A program made the position numbers and the translations under genes. This document shows positions 7,601 through 16,230 of a stretch of 64,000 nt of DNA, piece after piece; within the stretch, counting starts at the first letter, position 1, and each line of letters opens with the position of its first letter. Below the pieces are notes generated by a model. That model was not told the DNA's origin. It saw only the letters and a program-made list of their open reading frames with translations, and searched no databases. The DNA comes from Mongoliimonas terrestris (GTDB lineage: Bacteria > Pseudomonadota > Alphaproteobacteria > Rhizobiales > Pleomorphomonadaceae), in assembly GCF_001927285.1 (NCBI RefSeq), contig NZ_MSIG01000016.1, forward strand, positions 30,805 to 94,804, in the 5' to 3' direction.

Positions 7601-8765
7601 CGCCAACACGGTGACGGTCGCCAACATCGAGGCGGTCAACGGCAACGCGCTCGCCGACAGCGTCACCCTCGCCACCGCCTTCACCGGCGCCATCGACCTC
7701 GGCGCCGGCAGCGACACCCTGACGCTCGGCAACTTCGCCAACACGGTGACGGTGTCCAACATCGAGACCCTGGTGGGTGTCGGCGGGGCGGACACCATCG
7801 TCCTCAAGGCGGCGGCCGCGGGCCTCTCGGTCGATCTCGCCGGCGGCACCGACACGCTGAAGCTCGCCTCCGGCACCAACAGCATCAACGTCGCGAACGT
7901 GGAGACCATCACCGGCGCGGCCGGCGTCGACACGGTGGTGTTCACGGCGGCGGCGTCCGGCACGGTGGACCTTGCCGGCGGCACCGACAGCGTCACCTTC
8001 TCCAACAGTGGCGGCACGCTCACCCTCCTCAACGTGGAGAGCATCGTCGGCGGCACCGGTTCGGACATGGTGACCCTCTCCGACAAGGCCGCCACGTCCA
8101 TCGACCTGAAGGGCGGCGACGACAAGGTCACCCTCTCGGTCGCCTCCTCGCTGACCCTGACCTCGGTGGAGACCGTGGTCGGCAGCTCCGGTGCCGACAA
8201 GATCACCATGGGGTCGACGGCCACCATGACGGTCTCGGCGGTGGAGAACATCGTCGGCGCCTCGGCGACCACCGACCTGGTCGTCCTCTCAGCCGCCGGC
8301 ACGGTGACCTTGAGCGGTGTGGAGAGCATCACCGGCAGCAGCGATGCCGATGCGATCGTGATCGCGGCGGACGGCGGCGCCGTCACGGTGAACCTCGGCA
8401 ACGGCACCAACAGCTTCGAAAGCCTTGCCGCCAAGGGGGACACCCTCACCCTCGGCTCGGGCACCGACACCATCCGCTACTCCAAGACCGAGCAGTCGAC
8501 AGCCTCCAACCAGGACGTGATCACCGGCTTCGCCTCCGGAACCGACAAGATCAACCTGGCTACGGCCCTCAAGGAAGGCACGTTCAGCTTCCTCGGCCTC
8601 GACGGCACCTTCGTCACCGACGGCGCCAACAGCCAGGCCCGCTTCACGGTCAGCGGCAGCGACACCACGCTGCAGATCGACACGGACGCGGACGGCACCG
8701 CCGACATGCAGATCAAGCTGGCGGGCATCACCACCCTGGTGGCTGGCGACATCACCTTCTCCTGA
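4680..8765 (+). CDS. giant secreted beta-repeat protein, type I secretion cargo
   Basis: A 1,361-residue protein built of about 28 repeats of roughly 46 residues. Each has two half-units: one around N-V/I-E-T-L-x-G-G-x-G-x-D-x-I-T-L, the other around G-x-I-D-L-G-A-G-x-D-K-L-T-L. The Gly-Asp motifs recall RTX calcium sites but come every 23 residues rather than every nine, so a beta-roll or beta-solenoid is an inference. I see no Cys, Trp or His, and very few basic residues apart from Lys. The C-terminus (DVITGFASGTDKINL, then LAGITTLVAGDITFS) is typical of type I secreted proteins, and there is no N-terminal signal. GTG at 4680 is eight bases past GGAGG and gives MTTFNF; ATG at 4674 and 4578 are alternatives. 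It is likely a surface or matrix adhesin exported by the 17.6-21.2 kb transporter. Confidence 0.8.
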   Translation: MTTFNFGDTGTTATLPLATVITSGSGDDLITLDGTFKGVSIDLGAGADGVVIGKAGASGTIGNVETITGGAGVDAITLSTQMTGGTIDLGAGTDKITFGAFANTATVLNIEAVTGAANSDVITLGNAASGLKIDLLGGSDSLTLFAGTNTLTVSNVETLTGASQSDVITLGTALTGGTIDLGAGTDKLTLSKLANTLTVTNVETLVGGAKNDIITLGSSVSGGTIDLGAGTDKLTLASSGNTLTVANVETLVGGSGDDVVVLDGILKNGSVDLGDGDDKVTLSSKGGALTIANVETLVGGAGADVITLAAGYTAGSVDLGAGKDKLTLTGPAADLTVSNVEDIVGSTGDDVITLGSAFSGKIDLGKGSDSLTLGSSGNTVTIGNIETLNGGSGSDVVTLSASIDGSIDLGGGSDKLTLSKLANTVTVTNVETLIGGAKNDVVTLSESMASGTIDLSGGSDTLKLAATGNTLTIVNIETLVGGTGADSVTFGAAASGSVDLGSGTDSVTLGSKGGKLTVVNVETVVGAAGADLVTLDLAGTAASIDLGAGKDTLTFAKANTTATITNVEIVLGSSGTGDAVILGDKASTVSIGNVETITGGSANDTVVLTTAVSGSIDLGGGNDKLTLSKLASTLTITNVETLVAGAKNDAITLGSVMQSGTVDLGGGIDKLTLAAGNNTITITNIETVIGGTGDDSVILSSAAKVVIDLGSGDDSVTLSAKGGALTITNVENITGGAGADVITLTSAISAGSLDLGAGKDKLTLGKASSITVANIESVVGSSEGDVIVLSAAGGTISVGGIESVYGGSGADTVVITTQVTGGLYDLGAGTDKLTLGKTSNTVTVANVESLVGGAANDVVVSTSSLSGTVDLGGGKDKLTLADSGNTVTLVNIETIMGGSGADVVTLSGKAAGLVIDLGDGTDSLTLTGAGNISIANVENLTGSAAVDSVTLTTAITSGTLDLAAGKDTLTLGNFANTVTVANIEAVNGNALADSVTLATAFTGAIDLGAGSDTLTLGNFANTVTVSNIETLVGVGGADTIVLKAAAAGLSVDLAGGTDTLKLASGTNSINVANVETITGAAGVDTVVFTAAASGTVDLAGGTDSVTFSNSGGTLTLLNVESIVGGTGSDMVTLSDKAATSIDLKGGDDKVTLSVASSLTLTSVETVVGSSGADKITMGSTATMTVSAVENIVGASATTDLVVLSAAGTVTLSGVESITGSSDADAIVIAADGGAVTVNLGNGTNSFESLAAKGDTLTLGSGTDTIRYSKTEQSTASNQDVITGFASGTDKINLATALKEGTFSFLGLDGTFVTDGANSQARFTVSGSDTTLQIDTDADGTADMQIKLAGITTLVAGDITFS

Positions 8766-8799
8766 TCCGCCGTCACGGCGGACCGGGTTGCGCATCCCC

Positions 8800-8835
8800 G
8801 ACGGGCCGGAGGTCTCCTCCGGCCCGTCTTCGTTT
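8800..8835 (+). terminator. intrinsic terminator after the repeat-protein gene
   Basis: A 13-base perfect stem GACGGGCCGGAGG/CCTCCGGCCCGTC with a three-base loop, followed by TTCGTTT. It lies 35 bases after the stop and separates the cargo transcript from the downstream glycosyltransferase genes. Confidence 0.75.
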
Positions 8836-9012
8836 GGCGGGGTAAAGCCGCCACGGGCGCTTTGACAGCGCCGGACGCTTGGTGCAGCGTTCGAATCAGT
8901 GCCGATTTCGAATGTTTGAATGCGTGGTTCGGCTGCTGCCGCCCCGATGGGTGGCCCATCAGGAAACGCCGCCCCGCCGGCGGCTCATCATGAAATCCAT
9001 GAGCGCCCGACC

Positions 9013-9393
9013 ATGATCGACGTGCCGGTGTCCTGGGGTGAACTGATCGACAAGATCACCATCCTGGAGATCAAGAGCGTCCGCATCGACGACCCGGTGA
9101 AGCAGGCCAACGTGGCGCGCGAACTGGCGCTGCTCGGCGATCGGCTCGCCAGCATTCCGCTGCCGCCCGCGGTGGTCGGTCTGACGGCGGAGCTGAAGGC
9201 CGTGAACCTCGCCCTCTGGGAGATCGAGGACGAGATCCGCGACTGCGAGCGCGCCGGCGACTTCGGCCCGCGCTTCGTGGATCTGGCGCGGAGCGTCTAT
9301 CGCACCAACGACCGGCGCGCGGCCTTGAAGAAGGACATCAACAGCGCCCTCGGCTCGGCCATCGTCGAGGAAAAGTCCTACGCCGCCTACTGA
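9013..9393 (+). CDS. DUF6165 family protein
   Basis: A 126-residue protein starting MIDVPVSWGELIDKITILEI, the hallmark of the DUF6165 family, small helical soluble proteins found beside polysaccharide and glycosyltransferase genes. No biochemical role is known to me. The frame is open back to 8920, but the family start is at 9013. It ends 25 bases before the triple-module glycosyltransferase gene and probably shares its transcript. Confidence 0.8.
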   Translation: MIDVPVSWGELIDKITILEIKSVRIDDPVKQANVARELALLGDRLASIPLPPAVVGLTAELKAVNLALWEIEDEIRDCERAGDFGPRFVDLARSVYRTNDRRAALKKDINSALGSAIVEEKSYAAY

Positions 9394-9418
9394 GGCCGGC
9401 CGGAAGGGGAGGGCGCCG

Positions 9419-12400
9419 ATGGGAGTCCCGATGGAGGTGCCTGGCGAGCCCGGCGGTCCGCCGACCGTCGCGGACGGCCGCCGCCTGCACGCGGCCGGCG
9501 CCGTCGCCGAGGCGGAGGCCGTCTACAGGGCCGTTCTCGCCGAGACGCCCGACGACCCGCACGCGCTCCATCTCCTCGGCGTCGTGCTCCACCAGCGCGG
9601 CCGGCCGGCCGACGCCGTCAAGTTCATCCGCCGGGCCGTCACGCTCAGCCCGGATCTCAGCGCCGCCTGGCAGAACCTCGTGCTGCCGCTCGTCGACCTC
9701 GGCCGGTTCGACGAGGCGGCCGAAGCCGCCGCGACCGCCACCCGGCTCGCGCCGACCGCCATCGGCGGCTGGATCAACCGGGTGCACGCCCTGACCGCCG
9801 CCGACCGGGTCGGCGAGGCCGCGTCCGCCGCCGAGTGTGCCGTCGCCATCGACCCCGCCAACGCCGCCGCCTGGGCGCAGCTCGGCCACGTGCGCCTGCG
9901 GTCCGGCGACCCGGTCGCCGCCGAGCTCATCCTGCGCCGCGCGCTCCTCATCGACGCGGACGACCGGGACGCGCTCTACAATCTCGGCGTCGTGCTGCAC
10001 GAGCTCGGCCGCGAGCCCGACGCCGCCATGGTGTACCGGCGCCTTCTGGCGCTCGACCCGGACCACGCGGCGGCGCGGCTCAACCTCGGCGTCTCCCTGC
10101 GCACCCTCGGCGATCCGCGCGCGGCCCTTGCCCTCTGGGCCGGCGGCACGCCGGCGCCCGGGCCGGAGCTGCCCTACAACGTCGGCTGCGCCCACCTCAT
10201 CCTCGGCGACTGGGCCGCCGGCTGGGCGGGCTACGAGCGGCGGTTCGAGATGCCCGGCCATCCGCGCCCGCCGCGCCTTGCCGGCGTGCCGCTCTGGGAC
10301 GGCCGGTCGATCCCCGACGGCACCCTCGTCGTCCATTTCGAACAGGGCCTCGGCGACACGCTGCAGTTCGCCCGCCTGGTGCCGCGCCTGAAGGGGCGCG
10401 CCGGCCGCATCGTCCTGGCGGTGCAGACGGCGTTGAAGCCCTTCCTGGCGATGTCGCCGCTCTTCGCCGGTCCGGACGCGCCCGCCCTCGTCGCCGACCA
10501 CGAGCCGCTGCCCCCGGCGGACGCCTACGTGCCGCTCCTCTCCCTGCCGCACCGGCTGGCCCTCACGCCGGAGACGCTCCGTCCGTCGCCGCCCGTGTTC
10601 GTGGCCGACCCCGAGCGGGTCGCCCGCTGGCGCGCGCGCCTGGACGCCCTCGACGCCGCACGCGGTCTCTCGGACAAGCCTTTCCGGGTCGGCCTCGTCT
10701 GGCAGGGAAACCCGACCGCGCCCGCCGAAAAGGGCCGGTCCATGCCGCTCGCCGCCCTGGCGCCGCTTGCCCGGGTGGCCGGGGTCGCGGTCTACGCGCT
10801 CCAGAAGGGTGTCGGCCGCGAGCAGATGGCGGGTCTGCCGCCGGACGTGACCCTCGTCGACCTCGGGCCCGACTTCGACGCCGGCCCCGGCGCCTTCCTG
10901 GACACGGCGGCGGTGGCGAACGTGCTCGACCTCGTCATCACCACCGACACGTCCATGGCGCATGTGGTGGGCGGCCTTGGCCGGCCGGTCTGGACGCTGC
11001 TCAAACACGTGCCGGACTGGCGCTGGGGCCTGGAGGGCCAGATCTCGCCCTTCTACCCGTCCATGCGCCAATTCCGCCAGCCGGCCGTCGGCGACGTGGC
11101 CGGGCTCGTCACGCACCTGGAGCATCAGCTCGCCGCCCTCGTCGACGCGCTCCCGAACGCCCCCGACCGGACCGATCCGGACGCCTCCGCCGACCCGGTG
11201 CCCGACCTCGACGTCGCCATCGCGGCCCACGCGGCCGGGCGCCACGGGGAGGCGATCGGGCTCTACAAGGCCCGCCTCGCCCGCCACCCGGACGAGGGGC
11301 GCACCGCCAACCTCCTCGCGGTCGCGGAATTCGAGGCCGGCGGCCGCAGCCGCGAGGCGGCCGCAGCCGCGCTGCCGCTTGCCTGGCGGTCCGTCGCGCT
11401 CGCGCCGACCGACGCCAACGGCTTCGCCAACCTCGGCGTGATCCTGAAGAATGCCGGCGATGCCGCCGAGGCCGAGCGGGCGCTGGAGACCGCGCTCGCC
11501 TTCGACCCGGCCCACGGCGCCGCCCTGCAGACCCTCGTCACGCTGCTCGGCCAGCGCGGCGCCGGCGTCGACGCGGTGGATCTCACCCGCGCCGCCGCCC
11601 GGGCCCGGCCGAACGACCCTGCGGTGCGCAAGGCCGAGGCGCTCGCCCTCAAGGCAGCCGGCCGGCTCGCCGAGGCGGCGGAGGCCTTCCGGGTCGCGCG
11701 CGCGCTCAATCCGGCCGATGTGCGCCTGACCGTCCTCTACGGCAACGTGCTGGACGAGAGCGGCGACAAGGACGGCGCGGTGCGGGCCTGGGAGGAGGCG
11801 CTCGTCGCCGAGCCGGACAATGTCGACGCGCTCACCAATCTCGGCGTCGCCGAGCGCCGGCGCGGCCGGGGCGCGCTGGCCGTCTGGTTCTACCGGCGGG
11901 CGCTGGAGCTGCAGCCGGCGAACGCCGACACGCTCACCAATCTCGGCACCGCGCTTTTCGAGCTCGACCGGATCGTCGACGCCCGCGCCGCCTTCAAGGC
12001 CGCCATGGTGGCCCGGCCTAGCCACGCCGACGCCGCCATGGCGCTCGGCATGACCCATCTGATCGAGGGCGACTTCGAAGCCGGCTTCAAGGCCTACGAA
12101 GCGCGGCGGCGGAGCGCCCGCCTCGCCCTCGACGACGGCCTGCGGCTGTTCGAGGGCCGCGAGGTGGCAGGCCGCCAGCTGCTCGTCATCGGCGAGCAGG
12201 GCTTCGGCGACAGCATCCAGTTCGTCCGCTACGCCGCCGCCCTCAAGGCCGCCGGCGCCGCGCGCGTCACCATCGCCTGCCGGCCCCGGCTCGCCGCCCT
12301 GATGGCGAGCGCCACCGGCGTCGACGCGGTGGCGGTGGAGGGCGACACGGTGCCGCCGAGCGACGGTGCCGTGCCCATCATGAGCCTGCCGCACCTCCTC

Positions 12401-14593
12401 GGCACGCGGCTCGACACCATCCCGGCCGCCATCCCCTACCTGACGCCGGACCCGGTGCGGGTCGCCCGCTTCGCCGAACGGCTCGCCGCCGGCGACGGCT
12501 TCCGGATCGGCATCGCCTGGCAGGGCAACCCGGACCCGACCGTCGACGCCGGCCGCTCGCTGCCCCTGAAGGCGCTGGCGCCGCTCGCCGCCGTCAAGGG
12601 CGTCCGCCTCATCGCGCTCCAGCAGGGCGACGGCGCGGAGCAGATCGCCGCGCTCGGGGGCGCCTTTGCGGTGGAGACCCTCGGCCCCGACGTGGATGCC
12701 GGCCCGGACGCCTTCGTGGACACGGCCGCCGTGATGATGAACCTCGACCTCGTCGTCTCCACCGACACGGCGGTCCTCCACCTTGCCGGTGCGCTCGGCC
12801 GCCCGGCCTTCGCCATCCTGAAGGACCGGGCCGAGTGGCGCTGGCTGAAGGAGCGCGCCGACAGCCCCTGGTACCCGAGCCTCCGCCTCTTCCGCCAGGG
12901 TCCGACCGAGGTCGGCACGGCGGCGCCCTGGGCGGGCGTCGTGGAGCGGCTCGCCGGCGAGGTCGCGGCCCTCGTCGGCGGCGACCGCAGCCGGCTGGTG
13001 CCGAAGACCATCGACGACCGCATCCCCCTGCCGAAGGCGCCGCCGCGTCCGGCGGGCGACGCGCGCTTCTCCGCGGCTGTCACCGAGCATCTGGCCGGCC
13101 GGCTCGACGTCGCCGCCGCCGGCTACGCGGACGTGCTCCTCGACCATCCGGAGGCCGTGGAGGCGGTCCACATGCTGGGCGCCATCGCGTTGCAGCGGAA
13201 GACCTTCCCGCGCGCCCTCATCCATTTCGAGGCCGCTCGCCGGCGCGGCCTCGGCACACCGGAGTTCCGCACCAACTACGCCATCGCGCTCCGCCGGCTT
13301 GGCCGGGAGGGCGACGCGGAGGCGCTGTTCCGGGCGATCATCGCCGAGGCGCCCGGCGCCGGCGAGGCGCTGATCAACCTCGGCGCGCTCCTCGTCGACA
13401 GCGAACGCCCGGCGGAGGCGCTGCCGCTCCTGGAACAGGCGGTCGCGCTCAGGCCCGGCGCCGCCATCGCCCACCGCACCCTCGGCAACGCGCTCCGCGC
13501 GCTCGCCCGCCCGGCGGAGGCGCTGGCGCCGTTCGACCGGGCGGTGGATCTTGCCCCGGCCGATCCGGAGCTGCGCATCGACCGCGCCCACGCGCGGCTG
13601 GCGGCCGGCGACTATCCAGGCGGTTTCGCCGACTACGAGTTCCGCTGGTCCGGCTCGGAGATGGAGCGGCGGGATCTCGCCGCGCCGCTCTGGGACGGCG
13701 GGCGCTTCGACGAGCGCACGCTGCTGGTACACGGCGAGCAGGGCCTCGGCGACCATATCCAGTTCGCCCGCTTCCTGCCGATGGTGGCGGCGCGCGGCGG
13801 CCGGCTCGTGGTGGAGGTCCGGCGCCCGCTGATGCGGCTCCTCGCCAGCCTCGATTTCGGCGGCCTGCCAGTGACGATCGTGGAGCAGGGCGCCGGTCCG
13901 CCACCGCCGCACGACATGCAGGCGCCGCTGATGAGCCTGCCGCTCCTCCTCGGCTCCACCATCGACCGGCTGCCGGCCGCCGTGCCCTACTTGCGCGCCG
14001 AACCGGAGCGGCTGGTCGCCTGGCGCCACCGGCTCGGCCTGCAGGGCCGGCCGTTCGTCGGCCTCGTCTGGCAGGGCAATCCGAAGGCCCGCGCCGACAA
14101 GGGCCGCTCGCCGGGGCTCGCGGCCATGACGCCCCTTCTCGCCCACCTTGCCGAGCGGCATCCGGGCGTGCGCGTCCTCGCCCTCCAGAAGGAGCACGGA
14201 CTCGCCGACCTCGCGGCCCTGCCGGAGGCGCTCCGGCCCATGCTCCCCGGTCCCGGCTTCGACGCCGGCCCGGATGCCTTCCTGGACAGCGCGGCCCTCC
14301 TCAGCCTCGCCGACGTGGTCGTCTCCTCCGACACGGCGCTCGCCCACCTGGCCGGCGCCCTCGGCCGGCCGACGGTGCTGATGCTGAAGCATGCGCCCGA
14401 CTGGCGCTGGACCGCCGGGCGCGACGACAGCCCCTGGTACCCGACCGTCCGCCTCGTCCGCCAGACCGTCGCCGGCGACTGGGAGGGCGTCACCCACAAG
14501 GCCGCCGCCGCCCTCGACGCGCATTTCGCCGCCCGCGCCGGCCATGGCGCGCCGGACGCCGGACCGGCCGCGCGCACGGAGGCCGCCGGATGA
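9419..14593 (+). CDS. triple-module TPR/GT9-like glycosyltransferase
   Basis: A 1,724-residue cytoplasmic protein with three consecutive modules, each an array of tetratricopeptide repeats followed by a GT9/heptosyltransferase-like domain. TPR arrays lie at about residues 1-245, 590-870 and 1210-1385; catalytic domains at about 250-545, 877-1165 and 1387-1690. Each catalytic domain keeps EQGxGDxxQF (near 307, 925, 1440), WQGNP (near 428, 1034, 1551), a DTxxxH site (near 510, 1117, 1638) and an ending like D/E-WRW followed by YPS/T and RQ. Family members usually have one module, so this is a fusion of three. AAGGGGAGGG sits six bases before the ATG. The likely role is adding sugars to a protein or lipid carrier; the repeat protein upstream is the obvious candidate acceptor, but that is inference. 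Confidence 0.85.
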   Translation: MGVPMEVPGEPGGPPTVADGRRLHAAGAVAEAEAVYRAVLAETPDDPHALHLLGVVLHQRGRPADAVKFIRRAVTLSPDLSAAWQNLVLPLVDLGRFDEAAEAAATATRLAPTAIGGWINRVHALTAADRVGEAASAAECAVAIDPANAAAWAQLGHVRLRSGDPVAAELILRRALLIDADDRDALYNLGVVLHELGREPDAAMVYRRLLALDPDHAAARLNLGVSLRTLGDPRAALALWAGGTPAPGPELPYNVGCAHLILGDWAAGWAGYERRFEMPGHPRPPRLAGVPLWDGRSIPDGTLVVHFEQGLGDTLQFARLVPRLKGRAGRIVLAVQTALKPFLAMSPLFAGPDAPALVADHEPLPPADAYVPLLSLPHRLALTPETLRPSPPVFVADPERVARWRARLDALDAARGLSDKPFRVGLVWQGNPTAPAEKGRSMPLAALAPLARVAGVAVYALQKGVGREQMAGLPPDVTLVDLGPDFDAGPGAFLDTAAVANVLDLVITTDTSMAHVVGGLGRPVWTLLKHVPDWRWGLEGQISPFYPSMRQFRQPAVGDVAGLVTHLEHQLAALVDALPNAPDRTDPDASADPVPDLDVAIAAHAAGRHGEAIGLYKARLARHPDEGRTANLLAVAEFEAGGRSREAAAAALPLAWRSVALAPTDANGFANLGVILKNAGDAAEAERALETALAFDPAHGAALQTLVTLLGQRGAGVDAVDLTRAAARARPNDPAVRKAEALALKAAGRLAEAAEAFRVARALNPADVRLTVLYGNVLDESGDKDGAVRAWEEALVAEPDNVDALTNLGVAERRRGRGALAVWFYRRALELQPANADTLTNLGTALFELDRIVDARAAFKAAMVARPSHADAAMALGMTHLIEGDFEAGFKAYEARRRSARLALDDGLRLFEGREVAGRQLLVIGEQGFGDSIQFVRYAAALKAAGAARVTIACRPRLAALMASATGVDAVAVEGDTVPPSDGAVPIMSLPHLLGTRLDTIPAAIPYLTPDPVRVARFAERLAAGDGFRIGIAWQGNPDPTVDAGRSLPLKALAPLAAVKGVRLIALQQGDGAEQIAALGGAFAVETLGPDVDAGPDAFVDTAAVMMNLDLVVSTDTAVLHLAGALGRPAFAILKDRAEWRWLKERADSPWYPSLRLFRQGPTEVGTAAPWAGVVERLAGEVAALVGGDRSRLVPKTIDDRIPLPKAPPRPAGDARFSAAVTEHLAGRLDVAAAGYADVLLDHPEAVEAVHMLGAIALQRKTFPRALIHFEAARRRGLGTPEFRTNYAIALRRLGREGDAEALFRAIIAEAPGAGEALINLGALLVDSERPAEALPLLEQAVALRPGAAIAHRTLGNALRALARPAEALAPFDRAVDLAPADPELRIDRAHARLAAGDYPGGFADYEFRWSGSEMERRDLAAPLWDGGRFDERTLLVHGEQGLGDHIQFARFLPMVAARGGRLVVEVRRPLMRLLASLDFGGLPVTIVEQGAGPPPPHDMQAPLMSLPLLLGSTIDRLPAAVPYLRAEPERLVAWRHRLGLQGRPFVGLVWQGNPKARADKGRSPGLAAMTPLLAHLAERHPGVRVLALQKEHGLADLAALPEALRPMLPGPGFDAGPDAFLDSAALLSLADVVVSSDTALAHLAGALGRPTVLMLKHAPDWRWTAGRDDSPWYPTVRLVRQTVAGDWEGVTHKAAAALDAHFAARAGHGAPDAGPAARTEAAG

Positions 14594-16092
14594 GCAGCGC
14601 GGCCGCCGATCCCCTGGCCTGCGCGCTGGAGGATCACCGGGCCGGGCGGCTGGAGGCCGCCACAGCCGGCTACCGCGCCGTGCTGGCGTCGGCGCCGGAG
14701 CATCCGGACGCGCTCCACCTCCTCGGCGTCGCCCGCAAGGCCGCCGGGGCCCTCGACGAGGCGGTCGGCCTCATCCGCCGGGCGGCGGCGCTGCAGCCCG
14801 GCCGGGCGGAGATCTGGTCCAACCTCGGCAATGCGCTTGCCGCGGCGGGCGACCATCCGGGGGCGATCGACGCCTACCGGACCGCCCTCGGCCTCCAGGA
14901 GACGGCCGACACCTGGACCGCGCTCGGCGCGAGCCTTGCCAAGGCCGGCGAAGCGGACGGCGCCATCGCCGCCTACGAACGGGCGCTCGCTCTCGATCCG
15001 GCCGACGTGACCGCCCGGCACAACCTCGCCAACGCGCTCGGCGCCAGGGGCCGGGACGGCGCGGCGGTGACACTTCTCCGCGCCGTCATCGCCGACCAGC
15101 CCGACCTTGCGGAGGCCCACTACAACCTCGCCCGCCATCTTCTTCGCCTGGGCGACTACAAAAGCGGCTTCAGCCACTACGAATGGCGCTGGAAGACGGA
15201 GGCTTTTCCCGACAAACGCCGCCACACCCACCTACCGGACTGGGACGGACGGCCGCTCCCCGGACGGCTGCTGGTCCACGCGGAACAGGGCTTCGGCGAC
15301 ACCATCCAGTTCGCCGCCCTCCTGCCCCTCGCCCGCTCGCTGGCCACCGCCGTGACCCTGGAGGTGCCGGCGCCGCTCGCGCGCCTGTTCCGGCGCTTCA
15401 CCGGCGCCGACACGATCGCGGCGGCCGTGCCGGACAGCGGGCAGGATCTGCCGGCGAACGTTGCCGCCGCGACCGCGCTCCTCGGCCTGCCGCACCGGCT
15501 CGGCCTCACCCTCGGGTCGATCCCGTCCGCCGCCGGACTTCTCACCGCCGAGCCGGACCGGGTGGCGGCCTGGCGCGCCCGGCTTGGCGACGACGGCCGG
15601 CGGATCGTCACCGTCAACCATCAGGGCAGCCCGAAGACGCCGGTGGACCGGGGCCGCAGCCTGCCGGATCCGGCGCTCCTGGCGCCGCTCGCCGCGTTGC
15701 CCGACATCCGGCTGATCTCGCTGCAGAAGCTGGCGCCGCCGGCGATCGAGCCGGACGGCGGGGGCTACCGGCTCGCCGGCCTGCCGGTCCGGATCGAGCA
15801 TCCCGGGCCCGACCTCGACGCCGGTCCGGACGCCTTCGTGGACACGGCCGCCATCATGACGCTCGCGGACGCCGTGGTCTCTACCGACACGGCCGCTGCG
15901 CACCTTGCCGGCGCCCTCGGCCGGCCGGTGCACATCCTGCTGCAGGCGGTCGCCGAGTGGCGCTGGCTCATCGACCGGACGACCACGCCCTGGTATCCGA
16001 CCGCCACGCTCCACCGCCAGCCGGCGCCTGGCGACTGGGGGACCGTGATCGACGCGGTCGCCGGCCGGCTGCGGGATGGTGACCTATCCTAG
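14590..16092 (+). CDS. single-module TPR/GT9-like glycosyltransferase
   Basis: A 500-residue protein with one TPR array (about residues 1-185) and one GT9-like domain (about 190-495), the same build as each module of the preceding gene. Its ATG overlaps the preceding stop (ATGA), so translation is coupled. EQGFGD is near residue 232 and a DTAAAH site near 432. The motif that is WQGNP in the other three modules is HQGSP here (near 343), which may change or weaken activity. The stop codon TAG lies inside the CTAG end of repeat element B. Confidence 0.85.
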   Translation: MSSAAADPLACALEDHRAGRLEAATAGYRAVLASAPEHPDALHLLGVARKAAGALDEAVGLIRRAAALQPGRAEIWSNLGNALAAAGDHPGAIDAYRTALGLQETADTWTALGASLAKAGEADGAIAAYERALALDPADVTARHNLANALGARGRDGAAVTLLRAVIADQPDLAEAHYNLARHLLRLGDYKSGFSHYEWRWKTEAFPDKRRHTHLPDWDGRPLPGRLLVHAEQGFGDTIQFAALLPLARSLATAVTLEVPAPLARLFRRFTGADTIAAAVPDSGQDLPANVAAATALLGLPHRLGLTLGSIPSAAGLLTAEPDRVAAWRARLGDDGRRIVTVNHQGSPKTPVDRGRSLPDPALLAPLAALPDIRLISLQKLAPPAIEPDGGGYRLAGLPVRIEHPGPDLDAGPDAFVDTAAIMTLADAVVSTDTAAAHLAGALGRPVHILLQAVAEWRWLIDRTTTPWYPTATLHRQPAPGDWGTVIDAVAGRLRDGDLS

Positions 16093-16207
16093 AGCATTCT
16101 CCGATCAAGTTGCACGACTTGATCGATGAGAGAATGCTCCAGGTCCTTGGATCTGGAGCGATTTCTTGTCGACATGCCGATTCCGTCAGGGAGGACAAGC
16201 GCTCTAG
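16089..16207 (-). repeat. 119-bp double-hairpin repeat element, copy B (inverted)
   Basis: Reads in the opposite direction to copy A at 1178-1295. On the minus strand the order is CTAGAGCGCTT, a GGAATC box, AAATCGCTCCAG, a ten-base linker, CTGGAGCATT, an inner stem, then AATGCTCTAG. Stem changes are matched: copy A GTC/GAC against copy B CTC/GAG at the outer right hairpin, and CGACC/GGTCG against CGATC/GATCG in the inner stem. It supplies the stop codon of the preceding gene and ends 24 bases before the convergent GT4 gene. Confidence 0.8.
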
Positions 16208-16230
16208 ATCCGACCGTCACGCGCCGGGCA

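Noticed and set aside
4661..8473. Three long minus-strand frames opposite the repeat protein
   Set aside because: They mirror the 46-residue repeat in antisense (Ser/Pro/Val-rich) and have no start context or family match.
4680..8765. Calling the repeat protein a classical RTX toxin
   Set aside because: There are no runs of the nonapeptide GGxGxDxUx and no toxin or enzyme domain; only the Gly-Asp flavour and C-terminus are shared.
9338..14545. A 1,735-codon open frame on the minus strand opposite the triple glycosyltransferase gene
   Set aside because: It is a shadow of codon bias: Arg/Gly/His-rich with no domain, while the plus strand has full TPR and GT9 motifs.
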